A DNA stretch of 64,000 nt from Bacteroides sp. GM023 (GCF_014750685.1 NZ_JAAXGE010000006.1:310001-374000); one strand, 5' to 3'. Counted from the stretch's first letter, positions 16,807-26,587 are shown. Translations and numbers: made by a program. Notes: generated from the letters alone by a model not told the origin.

Positions 16807-17014
16807 AAGCAGTATGGAAAAGTAAAACCATACAGAAAAAAAAGTCCGGTTGCCACTACATTTCCATTGCAAAAAAGCCCTCATCCATACTTCACTGAAA
16901 TATTTTCGTAGTATCTGCCTTTCACTTCCGCTTTTTTTCGTACTTTTACCCCTTGTTGGAAAGAAGTGCCTTTCTCAACCCTTGAGAGCAGAAAAAGAAA
17001 AAACAATATATAAA

Positions 17015-18733
17015 ATGGATCACAAATGGAATTATCAACCCATTACACCCGAACAGACAGAGACAAGCCAGACATTGGCCCAGGAATTAGGGATTAGCCC
17101 GATACTTGGACAACTTTTGGTGCGGCGGGGAATTACAGAGGCGGCAGAGGCCAAGAAATTTTTCCGTCCGCAATTGCCCGACCTGCATGATCCGTTCCTG
17201 ATGAAGGACATGGATATTGCCGTAGAACGTCTGAACAAGGCGATGGGAAAGAAAGAACGTATTCTAATTTATGGAGATTATGATGTAGACGGTACTACCG
17301 CCGTGGCACTGGTCTACAAGTTTATTCAACAGTTCTATTCGAACCTTGATTATTACATACCCGACCGCTACAACGAAGGGTATGGCATTTCGAAAAAAGG
17401 AATAGACTATGCCGCTGAAACCGGTGTAGGACTGATTATCGTACTCGATTGCGGTATAAAAGCAGTAGAGGAAATCACGTATGCCAAAGAGAAAGGCATT
17501 GATTTCATCATCTGCGACCATCATGTGCCGGATGATATCCTGCCACCTGCCGTAGCTATTCTGAATGCAAAGCGCTTGGATAACACATATCCCTACACTC
17601 ACCTTTCCGGTTGTGGTGTGGGCTTCAAGTTTATGCAGGCATTCGCTATCAATAACGGCATTGAGTTTCACCATTTGATTCCGCTGCTCGACATCGTAGC
17701 GGTAAGTATCGCATCGGACATTGTGCCGATTATGGGCGAAAACCGTATTCTTGCCTTTCATGGTTTGAAGCAATTGAACAGCAATCCGAGTATTGGGATG
17801 AAAGCCATTATCGACGTATGCGGACTTTCTGAAAAGGAAATCACCGTCAGCGATATTGTGTTCAAAATCGGGCCGCGCATCAATGCGTCGGGACGTATCC
17901 AAAACGGAAAAGAAGCGGTGGACTTACTGACGGAAAAAGACTTCTCGGCTGCGCTTGAGAAGGCCGGGCAAATCAATCAGTATAACGAGACGCGGAAAGA
18001 CCTCGACAAGAGCATGACGGAAGAGGCAAACAACATCGTTGCCAACCTGGAAGGGCTGGCCGACCGCCGTTCTATCGTGCTCTACAATGAGGAATGGCAT
18101 AAAGGCGTGATTGGTATCGTAGCTTCCCGGTTGACGGAAGTGTATTATCGCCCTGCCGTGGTTCTGACCCGGACGGATGATATGGCAACCGGTTCCGCAC
18201 GTTCCGTTTCCGGCTTTGATGTATACAAGGCGATTGAGAATTGCCGGGACTTACTGGAGAATTTTGGCGGGCATACGTATGCCGCCGGACTGTCTATGAA
18301 AGTAGAGAATGTGGATGCTTTCACCAAGCGGTTTGAGGAATATGTCTCACAACATATCCTGCCGGAACAGACTAGTGCCGTTATTGATATTGATGCCGAG
18401 ATCGACTTTAGGGATATTTCTCCCAAGTTCTTCAATGACCTAAAGAAGTTTAATCCTTTCGGCCCCGATAATTTGAAACCCATCTTCTGTACGCATCATG
18501 TCTACGATTATGGAACGAGCAAAGTGGTGGGACGCGATCAGGAGCATATCAAACTGGAACTGGTTGACAATAAATCAAACAATGTAATGAACGGTATCGC
18601 ATTCGGGCAAAGCTCACACGTGCGTTATATCAAGACCAAACGTTCGTTCGACATCTGCTACACCATCGAAGAGAATACTCATAAACGTGGTGAAGTCCAA
18701 CTTCAAATCGAGGATATAAGACCGATTGAATAA
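17015..18733 (+). CDS. recJ: Single-stranded-DNA-specific exonuclease RecJ
   Basis: 572 aa from the ATG at 17015 (MDHKWNYQPITPEQ). The frame runs upstream to 16850, but that part reads as unlikely protein and the family starts here. DHH-phosphoesterase motifs: IYGDYDVDGTTA, VLDCGIKA, FIICDHHVP (the DHH triad) and, later, KIGPRINASGRI, then the DHHA1 GGHTYAAGLS motif. RecJ degrades 5'-ended ssDNA during recombination and mismatch repair, with Mn/Mg. It overlaps recQ by 8 bases, and RecJ and RecQ classically act together in resection of DNA ends. Confidence 0.95.
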   Translation: MDHKWNYQPITPEQTETSQTLAQELGISPILGQLLVRRGITEAAEAKKFFRPQLPDLHDPFLMKDMDIAVERLNKAMGKKERILIYGDYDVDGTTAVALVYKFIQQFYSNLDYYIPDRYNEGYGISKKGIDYAAETGVGLIIVLDCGIKAVEEITYAKEKGIDFIICDHHVPDDILPPAVAILNAKRLDNTYPYTHLSGCGVGFKFMQAFAINNGIEFHHLIPLLDIVAVSIASDIVPIMGENRILAFHGLKQLNSNPSIGMKAIIDVCGLSEKEITVSDIVFKIGPRINASGRIQNGKEAVDLLTEKDFSAALEKAGQINQYNETRKDLDKSMTEEANNIVANLEGLADRRSIVLYNEEWHKGVIGIVASRLTEVYYRPAVVLTRTDDMATGSARSVSGFDVYKAIENCRDLLENFGGHTYAAGLSMKVENVDAFTKRFEEYVSQHILPEQTSAVIDIDAEIDFRDISPKFFNDLKKFNPFGPDNLKPIFCTHHVYDYGTSKVVGRDQEHIKLELVDNKSNNVMNGIAFGQSSHVRYIKTKRSFDICYTIEENTHKRGEVQLQIEDIRPIE

Positions 18734-20633
18734 GTATCAGGAGATATTAAAACAATACTGGGGATATGACTCTTTCCGCGACCTGCAGGAAGAGATCATT
18801 ACCAGTATCGGCGAAGGCAAAGATACACTGGGACTGATGCCGACCGGTGGCGGCAAGTCCATCACATTTCAAGTACCTGCCCTCGCCCAGGAAGGGCTTT
18901 GCATCGTCATTACCCCGCTTATCGCCTTGATGAAGGATCAGGTGCACAACCTGCGAAAACGGGGTATCAAAGCGCTTGCCGTATATTCCGGCATGACGCG
19001 ACAAGAGATTCTCACTGCGCTTGAGAACTGCATCTTCGGCGATTACAAATTCCTCTACATCTCTCCGGAGCGTCTGGATACGGAAATATTCCGTACCAAA
19101 CTGCGCTCTATGAAAGTATCCATGATTACCGTAGACGAGAGCCACTGTATCTCGCAATGGGGATACGACTTTCGCCCCGCTTATCTGAAGATAGCGGAAA
19201 TACGGGAGTTATTGCCGGGAGTTCCGGTACTTGCACTTACCGCTACCGCAACCCCGGAAGTAGTGGAAGATATTCAAGCCCGCCTGAATTTCCATGAAGG
19301 AAATGTTTTCCGTATGAGTTTCGAACGGAAGAACCTGGCATATATTGTCCGCAAGACGGATAATAAGACAAGCGAATTATTACATATCTTACGAAGAATA
19401 CCGGGCAGTGCCATTATTTATGCCCGCAACAGACGACGGACAAAAGAAATCACCGAACTGCTGGTGAACGAAGATATTACCGCCGATTTCTATCATGCCG
19501 GACTCGATAATGCCGTGAAAGACCTCCGGCAGAAACGCTGGCAAAATGGGGAGGTTCGCGTAATGGTGGCGACAAACGCTTTCGGAATGGGTATTGACAA
19601 GCCGGATGTCCGCATTGTGCTGCATCTCGATCTTCCCGATTCTCCCGAAGCTTATTTTCAGGAAGCCGGACGTGCGGGAAGAGACGGGGAAAAGGCTTAC
19701 GCTGTCATCTTACATTCCAAATCAGATAAAACGACGCTGCATAAACGGATAGTGGATACTTTTCCCGACAAAGAATATATCCTTAATGTCTACGAACATT
19801 TGCAGTATTATTATCAGATGGCGATGGGAGACGGATTCCAGTGTGTCCGCGAGTTCAATATCGAAGAGTTTTGCCGGAAGTTCAAATACTTCCCGGTGCC
19901 GGTAGACAGTGCACTGAAAATACTGTCCCAAGCCGGTTATCTGGAATATACGGACGAACAGGACAATGCTTCGCGTATCCTGTTTACGCTTCGGCGGGAT
20001 GAGTTGTACAAGTTGCGCGAAATGGGTACGGAAGCGGAAGCACTGATACAGACCATTCTACGCTCATATACAGGCGTGTTCACCGATTATGCCTATATCA
20101 GCGAAGCAACCCTGTCCATACGCACCGGACTGACACGTGAACAAATCTACAATATACTCGTGACGCTGACAAAACGCCGCATCGTGGATTATATTCCCCG
20201 CAAAAAGACACCTTATATTATATACACGCGCGAACGTCAGGAACTTCGTTTCGTACATATTCCGCCTTCTGTCTATGAAGAACGCAAAGTCCGCTATGAA
20301 GCGCGCATCAAAGCGATGGAAGAATATGTCACTTCGGAAGATGTATGCCGCAGCCGGATGCTGCTCCGCTACTTCGGAGAGAAAAACGAACATAACTGCG
20401 GACAATGCGATGTCTGTATCAGCCATCGTGCAACGGATGCTACCCTATCCGAAGACTCTTTTGAAGAACTGAAACGGCAAATTACAGAATTACTGGCGCA
20501 GAAACCGCTGACTCCTGTAGAGATAGCCCATAAAATGGAAGCGGAAAAAGAGAGGGTCGCGGAAGTCATCCATCATTTATTGGAAGAAGGCGCATTGAAG
20601 CTGCAGGATGGAATGATACATATTCCAAAATAA
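18726..20633 (+). CDS. recQ: ATP-dependent DNA helicase RecQ
   Basis: 635 aa starting with TTG at 18726, overlapping the recJ stop; no ATG lies in frame before the Walker A motif, so a non-ATG start is required. Walker A MPTGGGKS (38-45), the RecQ aromatic-rich Walker B segment VDESHCISQWGYDFRP (~135-150), helicase C with FYHAGLD and EAGRAGRDG, then the RecQ zinc site with CGQCDVC (~563-569) and a winged helix. After this comes a short helical tail, not a clear HRDC domain. A 3'-5' helicase for recombination repair, coupled to recJ. Short RecQ forms without HRDC occur in Bacteroidetes. Confidence 0.93.
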   Translation: MNKYQEILKQYWGYDSFRDLQEEIITSIGEGKDTLGLMPTGGGKSITFQVPALAQEGLCIVITPLIALMKDQVHNLRKRGIKALAVYSGMTRQEILTALENCIFGDYKFLYISPERLDTEIFRTKLRSMKVSMITVDESHCISQWGYDFRPAYLKIAEIRELLPGVPVLALTATATPEVVEDIQARLNFHEGNVFRMSFERKNLAYIVRKTDNKTSELLHILRRIPGSAIIYARNRRRTKEITELLVNEDITADFYHAGLDNAVKDLRQKRWQNGEVRVMVATNAFGMGIDKPDVRIVLHLDLPDSPEAYFQEAGRAGRDGEKAYAVILHSKSDKTTLHKRIVDTFPDKEYILNVYEHLQYYYQMAMGDGFQCVREFNIEEFCRKFKYFPVPVDSALKILSQAGYLEYTDEQDNASRILFTLRRDELYKLREMGTEAEALIQTILRSYTGVFTDYAYISEATLSIRTGLTREQIYNILVTLTKRRIVDYIPRKKTPYIIYTRERQELRFVHIPPSVYEERKVRYEARIKAMEEYVTSEDVCRSRMLLRYFGEKNEHNCGQCDVCISHRATDATLSEDSFEELKRQITELLAQKPLTPVEIAHKMEAEKERVAEVIHHLLEEGALKLQDGMIHIPK

Positions 20634-20671
20634 GTTATTACATTTGCAGATAAACTTAAAAACAATATATC

Positions 20672-21634
20672 ATGCCGAACTTTTTTAAATCTTTCTTCTC
20701 CGGTAAGTCTGAAACTCCGGAAAATGAAAAGCAGAAAAACGATCAGAAAAGATTCGATATTTTCAAATATGACGGTCTGCGTGCACAACGCATGGGACGT
20801 CCTGATTATGCCGTAAAATGTTTCACTGAAGCTCTTGCCATTGAGGAGGAGTTTGAAACAATGGGGTATCTTAGCCAACTCTACATCCAAATGGGAGATG
20901 CGGCAAAAGCCCGCAAATTGTTGGAGAAAATGGCTGTAATGGAACCTCATATCACGAATACTTTCCTGACATTAGCCAATGTATGTTTCATCCAGGAAGA
21001 TTATCAGGCGATGGAAGAAGCTGCCAACAAGGCTATTGCCATCGAAGAGGGGGATGCCATGGCGCATTACCTCTTGGGAAAAGCCCGCAAAGGACAGGAC
21101 GACGACCTGATGACCATTGCTCATCTCACGAAAGCTATCACTTTGAAGGATGATTTTATCGAAGCCCGCCTGCTACGCGCAGAAGCTCTACTGAACTTGA
21201 AACAGTACAACGAGATGATGGAAGACATAGACGCCGTACTTGCCCAAAATCCGGAAGAGGAAACAGCCATGCTCCTGCGTGGAAAAGTGAAAGAAGCGAA
21301 CGGACAGGCTGAAGAAGCGGAAGCGGATTATCGGCTTATTACGGAAATAAATCCTTTCAACGAACAGGCATACCTTTATTTAGGCCAACTTTATATCAAC
21401 CAAAAGAAACTGACGGAAGCCATCGCTCTGTTTGATGAGGCCATCGAACTGAACCCGAATTTCGCGGAAGCTTACAAGGAGCGCGGACGTGCCAAACTAT
21501 TGAATGGAGACAAGGACGGTTCTGTGGAAGATATGAAGAAATCACTGGAGTTGAATCCGAAAGATGAAGCCAGCCTAAACGGTGAATTCAAGAACCTGGG
21601 ACCAAAGCCGGAAGCGCTTCCCGGCATCTTTTAA
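20672..21634 (+). CDS. Tetratricopeptide-repeat protein
   Basis: 320 aa, no signal peptide, so cytoplasmic. About eight TPR units span residues ~25-305, for example AQRMGRPDYAVKCFTEALAI, LGQLYINQKKLTEAIALFDEA and YKERGRAKLLNGDKDGSVED. The N-terminus is short and charged (ETPENEKQKNDQKRFD). TPR proteins scaffold protein interactions; no partner can be inferred. It lies 38 bases after recQ and may be cotranscribed. Confidence 0.8.
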   Translation: MPNFFKSFFSGKSETPENEKQKNDQKRFDIFKYDGLRAQRMGRPDYAVKCFTEALAIEEEFETMGYLSQLYIQMGDAAKARKLLEKMAVMEPHITNTFLTLANVCFIQEDYQAMEEAANKAIAIEEGDAMAHYLLGKARKGQDDDLMTIAHLTKAITLKDDFIEARLLRAEALLNLKQYNEMMEDIDAVLAQNPEEETAMLLRGKVKEANGQAEEAEADYRLITEINPFNEQAYLYLGQLYINQKKLTEAIALFDEAIELNPNFAEAYKERGRAKLLNGDKDGSVEDMKKSLELNPKDEASLNGEFKNLGPKPEALPGIF

Positions 21635-21669
21635 AACAGTCAAATACAGCCTACTAATAATTTAATACG

Positions 21670-23091
21670 ATGAAACGCATTCTATTATCACTCTTAATTG
21701 TTTTTCTGCTAACGCTTCACTGCATAGCGCAACAATCGGAAGAATTGTTCTGGAAAGGAGTGTACGTCTATCAAGAAGACGTAGCTCCGCAAATCATAGA
21801 ATTGACTATCAATGAGAGTGCTAACAAGGCTAGTTTGTCTATCGTAGGGGCTCCTGTCGAAGAACTTCCTTTAAGAATGTACCATTTCTCTACAGATTCC
21901 GTTTATTTCTCCGTACCTGTATTGAATGCAACATTCAAAGGCAAACGAAAAGATGGCAATGTTATAGGAACCTGGCTGCAAGCCGGTTTCAACACTCCCT
22001 TGACTTTCACCCCAAGTAAGAAAGAGGTCTTCACCCGCCCGCAACCCCCGAAGCCCCCTTATCCATACAAGGAAGAAAATGTAATCTACTACAATCAAGA
22101 TAAATCTATCCAATACGGAGCAACGCTGACATATCCCAAAGATATGACCGCTTTCGCTACAGTCATCCTCATCACCGGAAGCGGACAGCAAGACAGGGAT
22201 GAAACAATCTTCAAACATAAACCATTTCATGTAATAGCAGACCAATTCTCACGCAATGACATAGCTGTCTTACGAGTGGATGACCGCTGTGTCGGGCAAA
22301 CTACAGGAGATGTACAGAATGCAACTTCCGAAGACTTCTCCAAAGACGTGCTGGCAGGAGTTCAATATCTGAAACAACGCAAAGACATAGACCTGCAAAA
22401 AATCGGATTAGTGGGACACAGTGAAGGTTGTAACATAGCCTTGTTGGCTGCCCGCAAAAATTCGGATATAGCTTTTATCATTTCATTGGGAGGACCGGGA
22501 GTTGCCGGTACCGAGATAGCTATCAGCCAATACAAGCATGAAATAAAAAAAGCATATCCGCAGTTATCTCCTCAAAATTTAGAGAAACTCGTTAAACTGC
22601 AACATCAATTGTTCAATATTGCTATAAAGCCTACGGATAAAGATACAGCCGTAAGAGAAATGTTAAGAGCAAAAGATATGTGGCGAAATTCACAAGACAG
22701 CCTGACATCCGTTATAGGCGGATTCACATACAAGATGGATATGTGGGTGCAAAGTAGTACTCATTTAAACCATTACTTGACACCTTGGATGAGGTACGCA
22801 CTCGCTTTTCGTCCCGATGTAGTAATGCAACAAATAGATTGCCCTATCCTGTTTTTGAATGGAGAAAAAGACCGGATAATATTCTGCGACCTGAATATGC
22901 AGGGCTTTCAAAAAATCATCCGGAAGTTGCAGAAAAAGAATATGTCCTTCAAGCAATACCCCCATCTGAACCACTTCTTCCAGCATTGCCAAACAGGGGA
23001 ACTGGAAGAAGTCCGTACGATTGAAGAGACTTTCGCTCCAGGAGTTATAACGGATATGATTGAATGGATAAAAACGGTCACAAGAAAATAG
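21670..23091 (+). CDS. Secreted alpha/beta hydrolase
   Basis: 473 aa, signal peptide to HCIAQ (~20). An N-terminal ~120-residue beta domain (LFWKGVYVYQEDVAPQIIEL) precedes the hydrolase fold: ATVILITGSGQQDRDET (oxyanion strand), nucleophile elbow GLVGHSEGCNIA, DCPILFLNGEKDRII (acid) and YPHLNHFFQ (His). This arrangement (N-terminal beta domain plus dienelactone-hydrolase-like core) occurs in periplasmic Bacteroidetes esterases or peptidases. Substrate unknown. Confidence 0.8.
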   Translation: MKRILLSLLIVFLLTLHCIAQQSEELFWKGVYVYQEDVAPQIIELTINESANKASLSIVGAPVEELPLRMYHFSTDSVYFSVPVLNATFKGKRKDGNVIGTWLQAGFNTPLTFTPSKKEVFTRPQPPKPPYPYKEENVIYYNQDKSIQYGATLTYPKDMTAFATVILITGSGQQDRDETIFKHKPFHVIADQFSRNDIAVLRVDDRCVGQTTGDVQNATSEDFSKDVLAGVQYLKQRKDIDLQKIGLVGHSEGCNIALLAARKNSDIAFIISLGGPGVAGTEIAISQYKHEIKKAYPQLSPQNLEKLVKLQHQLFNIAIKPTDKDTAVREMLRAKDMWRNSQDSLTSVIGGFTYKMDMWVQSSTHLNHYLTPWMRYALAFRPDVVMQQIDCPILFLNGEKDRIIFCDLNMQGFQKIIRKLQKKNMSFKQYPHLNHFFQHCQTGELEEVRTIEETFAPGVITDMIEWIKTVTRK

Positions 23092-23191
23092 AAATGTAAT
23101 CAATCAAACGATTTGAACGACATATTTCTGTCTATTCTGGGCAAAAAAGACAAAGAATAGGTAAAATCATCAAAGAAAAAACGTTTTTTTA

Positions 23192-23222
23192 TTTGCACAA
23201 TAAGATAAAAGCGTTACTTTTG
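23192..23222 (+). promoter_or_regulatory. Promoter of the Phe/Tyr biosynthesis operon
   Basis: TTTG at 23192-23195, 19-bp spacer, TACTTTTG at 23215-23222: full agreement with the Bacteroides consensus. Transcription would begin near 23229, 22 bases before the leader peptide ATG. Confidence 0.8.
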
Positions 23223-23250
23223 CCCCATAATTAAAAAAACAAAGACTCGT

Positions 23251-23337
23251 ATGAGATCATTTACTTATGCATATTACTTCTTTTTTTACTTTTACTTTAG
23301 CAACAAAGTAGAGCGGGAGTTTGTATGTATCAAGTGA
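23251..23337 (+). CDS. Phe/Tyr-rich leader peptide of the aromatic operon attenuator
   Basis: 28 codons, ATG at 23251 and TGA at 23335-23337. It holds seven Phe and five Tyr; codons 8-16 read YYFFFYFYF without interruption. Such a run stalls the ribosome when charged tRNA-Phe or tRNA-Tyr is short. The last codons overlap the antiterminator arm at 23311-23318. Too short for routine gene calling, but well supported by its position between a consensus promoter and a terminator directly ahead of prephenate dehydratase. Confidence 0.85.
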   Translation: MRSFTYAYYFFFYFYFSNKVEREFVCIK

Positions 23338-23412
23338 CAGTGATGCTTAAGGACTGAATAAGAGAAATCAATCATATGAATCCCGCTCCAATCATGGATG
23401 CGGGATTTTTTT
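23311..23412 (+). promoter_or_regulatory. Transcription attenuator (antiterminator/terminator switch)
   Basis: Terminator: AATCCCGC (23379-23386) pairs with GCGGGATT (23400-23407), followed by T to 23412. Antiterminator: GAGCGGGA (23311-23318, inside the leader ORF) is exactly complementary to TCCCGCTC (23381-23388), so the two structures exclude each other. A ribosome stalled on the Phe/Tyr run leaves 23311-23318 free and permits read-through; a ribosome reaching the end of the leader covers it and the terminator forms. Confidence 0.85.
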
Positions 23413-23430
23413 ATATAATACATTAGAACA

Positions 23431-24279
23431 ATGAAAAAGATAGCAATTCAAGGAACACTCGGCTCATATCATGATATCGCCGCACACAAGTACTTCGAGG
23501 GAGAAGAAATAGAGTTAATCTGTTGTGCCAACTTCGAGGACGTGTTTAGTTCGATACGAAAAGACAGCCAGGTTATCGGAATGCTAGCCATCGAAAATAC
23601 GATTGCGGGGAGCTTGCTGCACAACAATGAGTTGTTGAGACAAAGCGGCACGCAGATTATCGGTGAATACAAACTGCGTATTTCTCACAGCTTCGTCTGC
23701 CTGCCCGACGAAAGTTGGGAAGACCTGACGGAAGTCAACTCCCACCCTATCGCCCTGATGCAATGCCGTGATTTTCTGAATCAGCATCCGCAACTGAAAG
23801 TGGTAGAAGGTGAAGATACCGCCCGCAGCGCTGAAATCATCAAAAAGGACAATCTGAAAGGCCATGCAGCCATCTGCTCTAAGACAGCGGCAGAACGCTA
23901 CGGAATGAAAGTCCTTCAGGAAGGTATCGAAACAAACAAACATAATTTCACCCGTTTCCTGGTTGTTTCCGATCCCTGGCAGGTAGACGAACTTCGCCAA
24001 CATCACGCCAACACAACCAATAAGGCAAGTATGGTATTCACTCTACCGCATACGGAAGGCAGTTTGTCACAAGTATTATCTATTCTATCTTTTTACAATA
24101 TTAATCTGACCAAGATACAATCGTTGCCGATTATCGGACGTGAATGGGAATATCAATTTTACGTAGATGTAGCTTTCAATGATTATCTAAGATATAAGCA
24201 ATCTATTGCAGCAATCACTCCATTAACTAAAGAACTCAAAACATTAGGCGAATATGCAGAAGGAAAGTCAAATGTATAA
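23431..24279 (+). CDS. pheA: Prephenate dehydratase
   Basis: 282 aa. Converts prephenate to phenylpyruvate in phenylalanine synthesis. Start region KIAIQGTLGSYHDIAAHKYF and MLAIENTIAGSLLHNNELL are the typical substrate-binding parts; a C-terminal ACT domain (~195-275, KASMVFTLPHTEGSLSQVLSIL ... LPIIGREWEYQFYVDV) gives feedback control by Phe. There is no chorismate mutase domain here; that activity is fused to the DAHP synthase two genes down. First structural gene behind the attenuator. It overlaps the aminotransferase gene start by 8 bases. Confidence 0.93.
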   Translation: MKKIAIQGTLGSYHDIAAHKYFEGEEIELICCANFEDVFSSIRKDSQVIGMLAIENTIAGSLLHNNELLRQSGTQIIGEYKLRISHSFVCLPDESWEDLTEVNSHPIALMQCRDFLNQHPQLKVVEGEDTARSAEIIKKDNLKGHAAICSKTAAERYGMKVLQEGIETNKHNFTRFLVVSDPWQVDELRQHHANTTNKASMVFTLPHTEGSLSQVLSILSFYNINLTKIQSLPIIGREWEYQFYVDVAFNDYLRYKQSIAAITPLTKELKTLGEYAEGKSNV

Positions 24280-25432
24280 AATCGCTCCTGCCGACAGACT
24301 GGCAAGTGTAAGCGAATACTACTTCTCCAAGAAACTGAAAGAGGTAGCACAGATGAATGCAGAAGGAAAAGACGTTATCAGCCTGGGTATCGGAAGCCCT
24401 GATATGCCGCCTTCGGCAAAGACTATCGAGACATTGTGCAACAATGCTCATGATCCCAACGGACACGGTTATCAGCCGTATGTAGGTATCCCCGAACTTC
24501 GCAAAGGTTTTGCTAATTGGTATCAACGCTGGTATGGAGTGGAACTGAACCCGAATACGGAAATACAACCATTGATTGGTTCGAAAGAGGGTATTCTTCA
24601 TGTCACACTGGCGTTCGTCAATCCGGGCGAGCAAGTGCTGGTTCCAAATCCGGGATACCCTACTTATACCTCTCTGAGTAAGATACTCGGTGCGGAAGTT
24701 ATCAACTATGACCTGAAAGAAGAGGATGGTTGGATGCCCGACTTCGAGGCTTTGGAAAAGATGGACTTGAGCCGTGTGAAGCTAATGTGGACTAACTACC
24801 CGAATATGCCGACAGGCGCCAATGCAACTCCCGAACTGTATGAACGTCTCGTAGACTTCGCCCGTCGCAAGAATATTGTGATCGTGAACGATAATCCGTA
24901 CAGCTTCATTCTGAATGAAAAGCCTATCAGTATTCTGAGTGTGCCGGGAGCCAAAGAGTGTTGCATTGAGTTCAACTCCATGAGCAAAAGTCACAATATG
25001 CCGGGGTGGCGTATCGGTATGCTGGCATCAAACGCAGAATTTGTGCAATGGATATTGAAAGTGAAAAGCAATATCGACAGCGGAATGTTCCGCGCCATGC
25101 AGCTGGCGGCAGCAACAGCTCTGGAAGCTGAAGCAGACTGGTACGAAGGTAACAATGAGAATTATCGCAACCGCCGCCATCTTGCCGGTGAGATTATGAA
25201 AACATTAGGTTGTACCTACGATGAAAAGCAAGTGGGAATGTTCCTTTGGGGAAAGATTCCGGCTTCTTGCAAAGACGTGGAAGAACTGACGGAAAAGGTG
25301 CTACACGAAGCAAGGGTGTTTATCACACCGGGATTTATCTTTGGCAGTAACGGAGCAAGATATATTCGTATCTCCCTTTGTTGCAAGGATGCAAAATTAG
25401 CGGAAGCATTGGAAAGAATCAAAAGACTCTAA
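24272..25432 (+). CDS. PLP-dependent aminotransferase, probably aromatic
   Basis: 386 aa from the ATG at 24272 (MYKIAPADRL); an ATG at 24254 would add six residues. Class I/II aminotransferase: GIGSPDMPPSAKTIE at the N-terminus, GSKEGILHVTLAFVNPGEQVLVPNPGYPTY, MWTNYPNMPTGANA, VNDNPYSFI and the PLP lysine in SMSKSHNMPGWRIGML, then FITPGFIFGSNGARYIRISLC with the carboxylate-binding Arg. Placed between prephenate dehydratase and DAHP synthase, it probably makes Phe and Tyr from their keto acids. By sequence it also resembles LL-diaminopimelate/alanine aminotransferases. Confidence 0.85.
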   Translation: MYKIAPADRLASVSEYYFSKKLKEVAQMNAEGKDVISLGIGSPDMPPSAKTIETLCNNAHDPNGHGYQPYVGIPELRKGFANWYQRWYGVELNPNTEIQPLIGSKEGILHVTLAFVNPGEQVLVPNPGYPTYTSLSKILGAEVINYDLKEEDGWMPDFEALEKMDLSRVKLMWTNYPNMPTGANATPELYERLVDFARRKNIVIVNDNPYSFILNEKPISILSVPGAKECCIEFNSMSKSHNMPGWRIGMLASNAEFVQWILKVKSNIDSGMFRAMQLAAATALEAEADWYEGNNENYRNRRHLAGEIMKTLGCTYDEKQVGMFLWGKIPASCKDVEELTEKVLHEARVFITPGFIFGSNGARYIRISLCCKDAKLAEALERIKRL

Positions 25433-25525
25433 CCGTTCTTAAGCAAAGGGGATTACTGATAATCAAACTATATCCCGCCGGAGTCGTTACAATAAACAAG
25501 AATAAAAGTAAAAACAAATAAGAAT

Positions 25526-26587
25526 ATGGAACTCGAATCAATTTTATTGCCGGGCATTGAAGCTAAAAGACCGATTGTCATTGCCGGCCCATGTAGTGCA
25601 GAGACTGAAGAACAAGTGATGGATACAGCCAAGCAATTGGCAGCTAAAGGTCAGAAGATATACCGTGCCGGAATTTGGAAACCGCGTACCAAACCGGGTG
25701 GTTTCGAAGGTATCGGCGTGGAAGGTCTTGCCTGGCTGAAAGAAGTAAAGAAGGAAACAGGTATGTATGTTTCTACCGAAGTAGCTACTGCCAAGCACGT
25801 TTATGAATGTCTGAAAGCCGGAATTGATATCCTTTGGGTAGGTGCACGTACTACTGCGAATCCTTTCGCCGTGCAGGAAATCGCTGACGCTCTGAAAGGG
25901 GTAGATATCCCTGTACTTGTCAAGAACCCTGTGAATCCTGACCTTGAATTATGGATTGGAGCTTTGGAACGTATCAACAACGCAGGTCTGAAACGTTTGG
26001 GTGCTATCCATCGTGGTTTCAGCAGCTATGATAAGAAGATTTACCGTAATCTTCCTCAATGGCACATTCCTATCGAACTGCGTCGCCGCATTCCTAATCT
26101 CCCGATTTTCTGTGACCCGAGCCACATCGGTGGAAAACGTGAACTGGTAGCTCCGCTTTGCCAGCAAGCAATGGACTTGAACTTCGACGGTCTGATTGTA
26201 GAAAGTCACTGCAACCCGGATTGTGCATGGAGCGATGCTTCGCAACAGGTTACTCCTGATGTACTTGATTATATCCTCAACCTGCTGGTTATCCGTACCG
26301 AAACCCAATCTACGGAAAGCCTGAGTCTATTGCGCAAACAGATTGACGAATGTGATGATAACATTATCCAGGAACTTGCAAAGAGAATGCGTGTTGCCCG
26401 TGAAATTGGTACATACAAGAAAGAACATAGTATCACTGTACTCCAAACCGGACGTTATAATGAGATTCTCGAAAAGCGCGGTACACAAGGAGAGCAATGT
26501 GGTATGGATGCCGAATTTATGAAGAAAATCTTCGAAGCCATCCACGAGGAATCTGTTCGTCAGCAGATGGAAATTATCAATAAGTAG
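25526..26587 (+). CDS. Bifunctional 3-deoxy-7-phosphoheptulonate synthase / chorismate mutase
   Basis: 353 aa fusion. The N-terminal ~260 residues are a type I-beta (KDO8P-like) DAHP synthase: IVIAGPCSAET, YRAGIWKPRTKPGGFEG, ILWVGARTTANPF, LVKNPVNPD and CDPSHIGG. The C-terminal ~85 residues (LSLLRKQIDECDDNIIQELAKRMRVAREIGTYK) are an AroQ-type chorismate mutase. It thus supplies both the first shikimate step and the branch step to prephenate, feeding the dehydratase and dehydrogenase on either side. The mutase domain probably also mediates prephenate feedback, as known for similar fusions. Confidence 0.93.
   Translation: MELESILLPGIEAKRPIVIAGPCSAETEEQVMDTAKQLAAKGQKIYRAGIWKPRTKPGGFEGIGVEGLAWLKEVKKETGMYVSTEVATAKHVYECLKAGIDILWVGARTTANPFAVQEIADALKGVDIPVLVKNPVNPDLELWIGALERINNAGLKRLGAIHRGFSSYDKKIYRNLPQWHIPIELRRRIPNLPIFCDPSHIGGKRELVAPLCQQAMDLNFDGLIVESHCNPDCAWSDASQQVTPDVLDYILNLLVIRTETQSTESLSLLRKQIDECDDNIIQELAKRMRVAREIGTYKKEHSITVLQTGRYNEILEKRGTQGEQCGMDAEFMKKIFEAIHEESVRQQMEIINK

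Noticed and set aside
17264..17902. Minus-strand frame of 212 codons inside recJ
   Set aside because: Antisense to well-supported RecJ catalytic motifs and lacking protein features.
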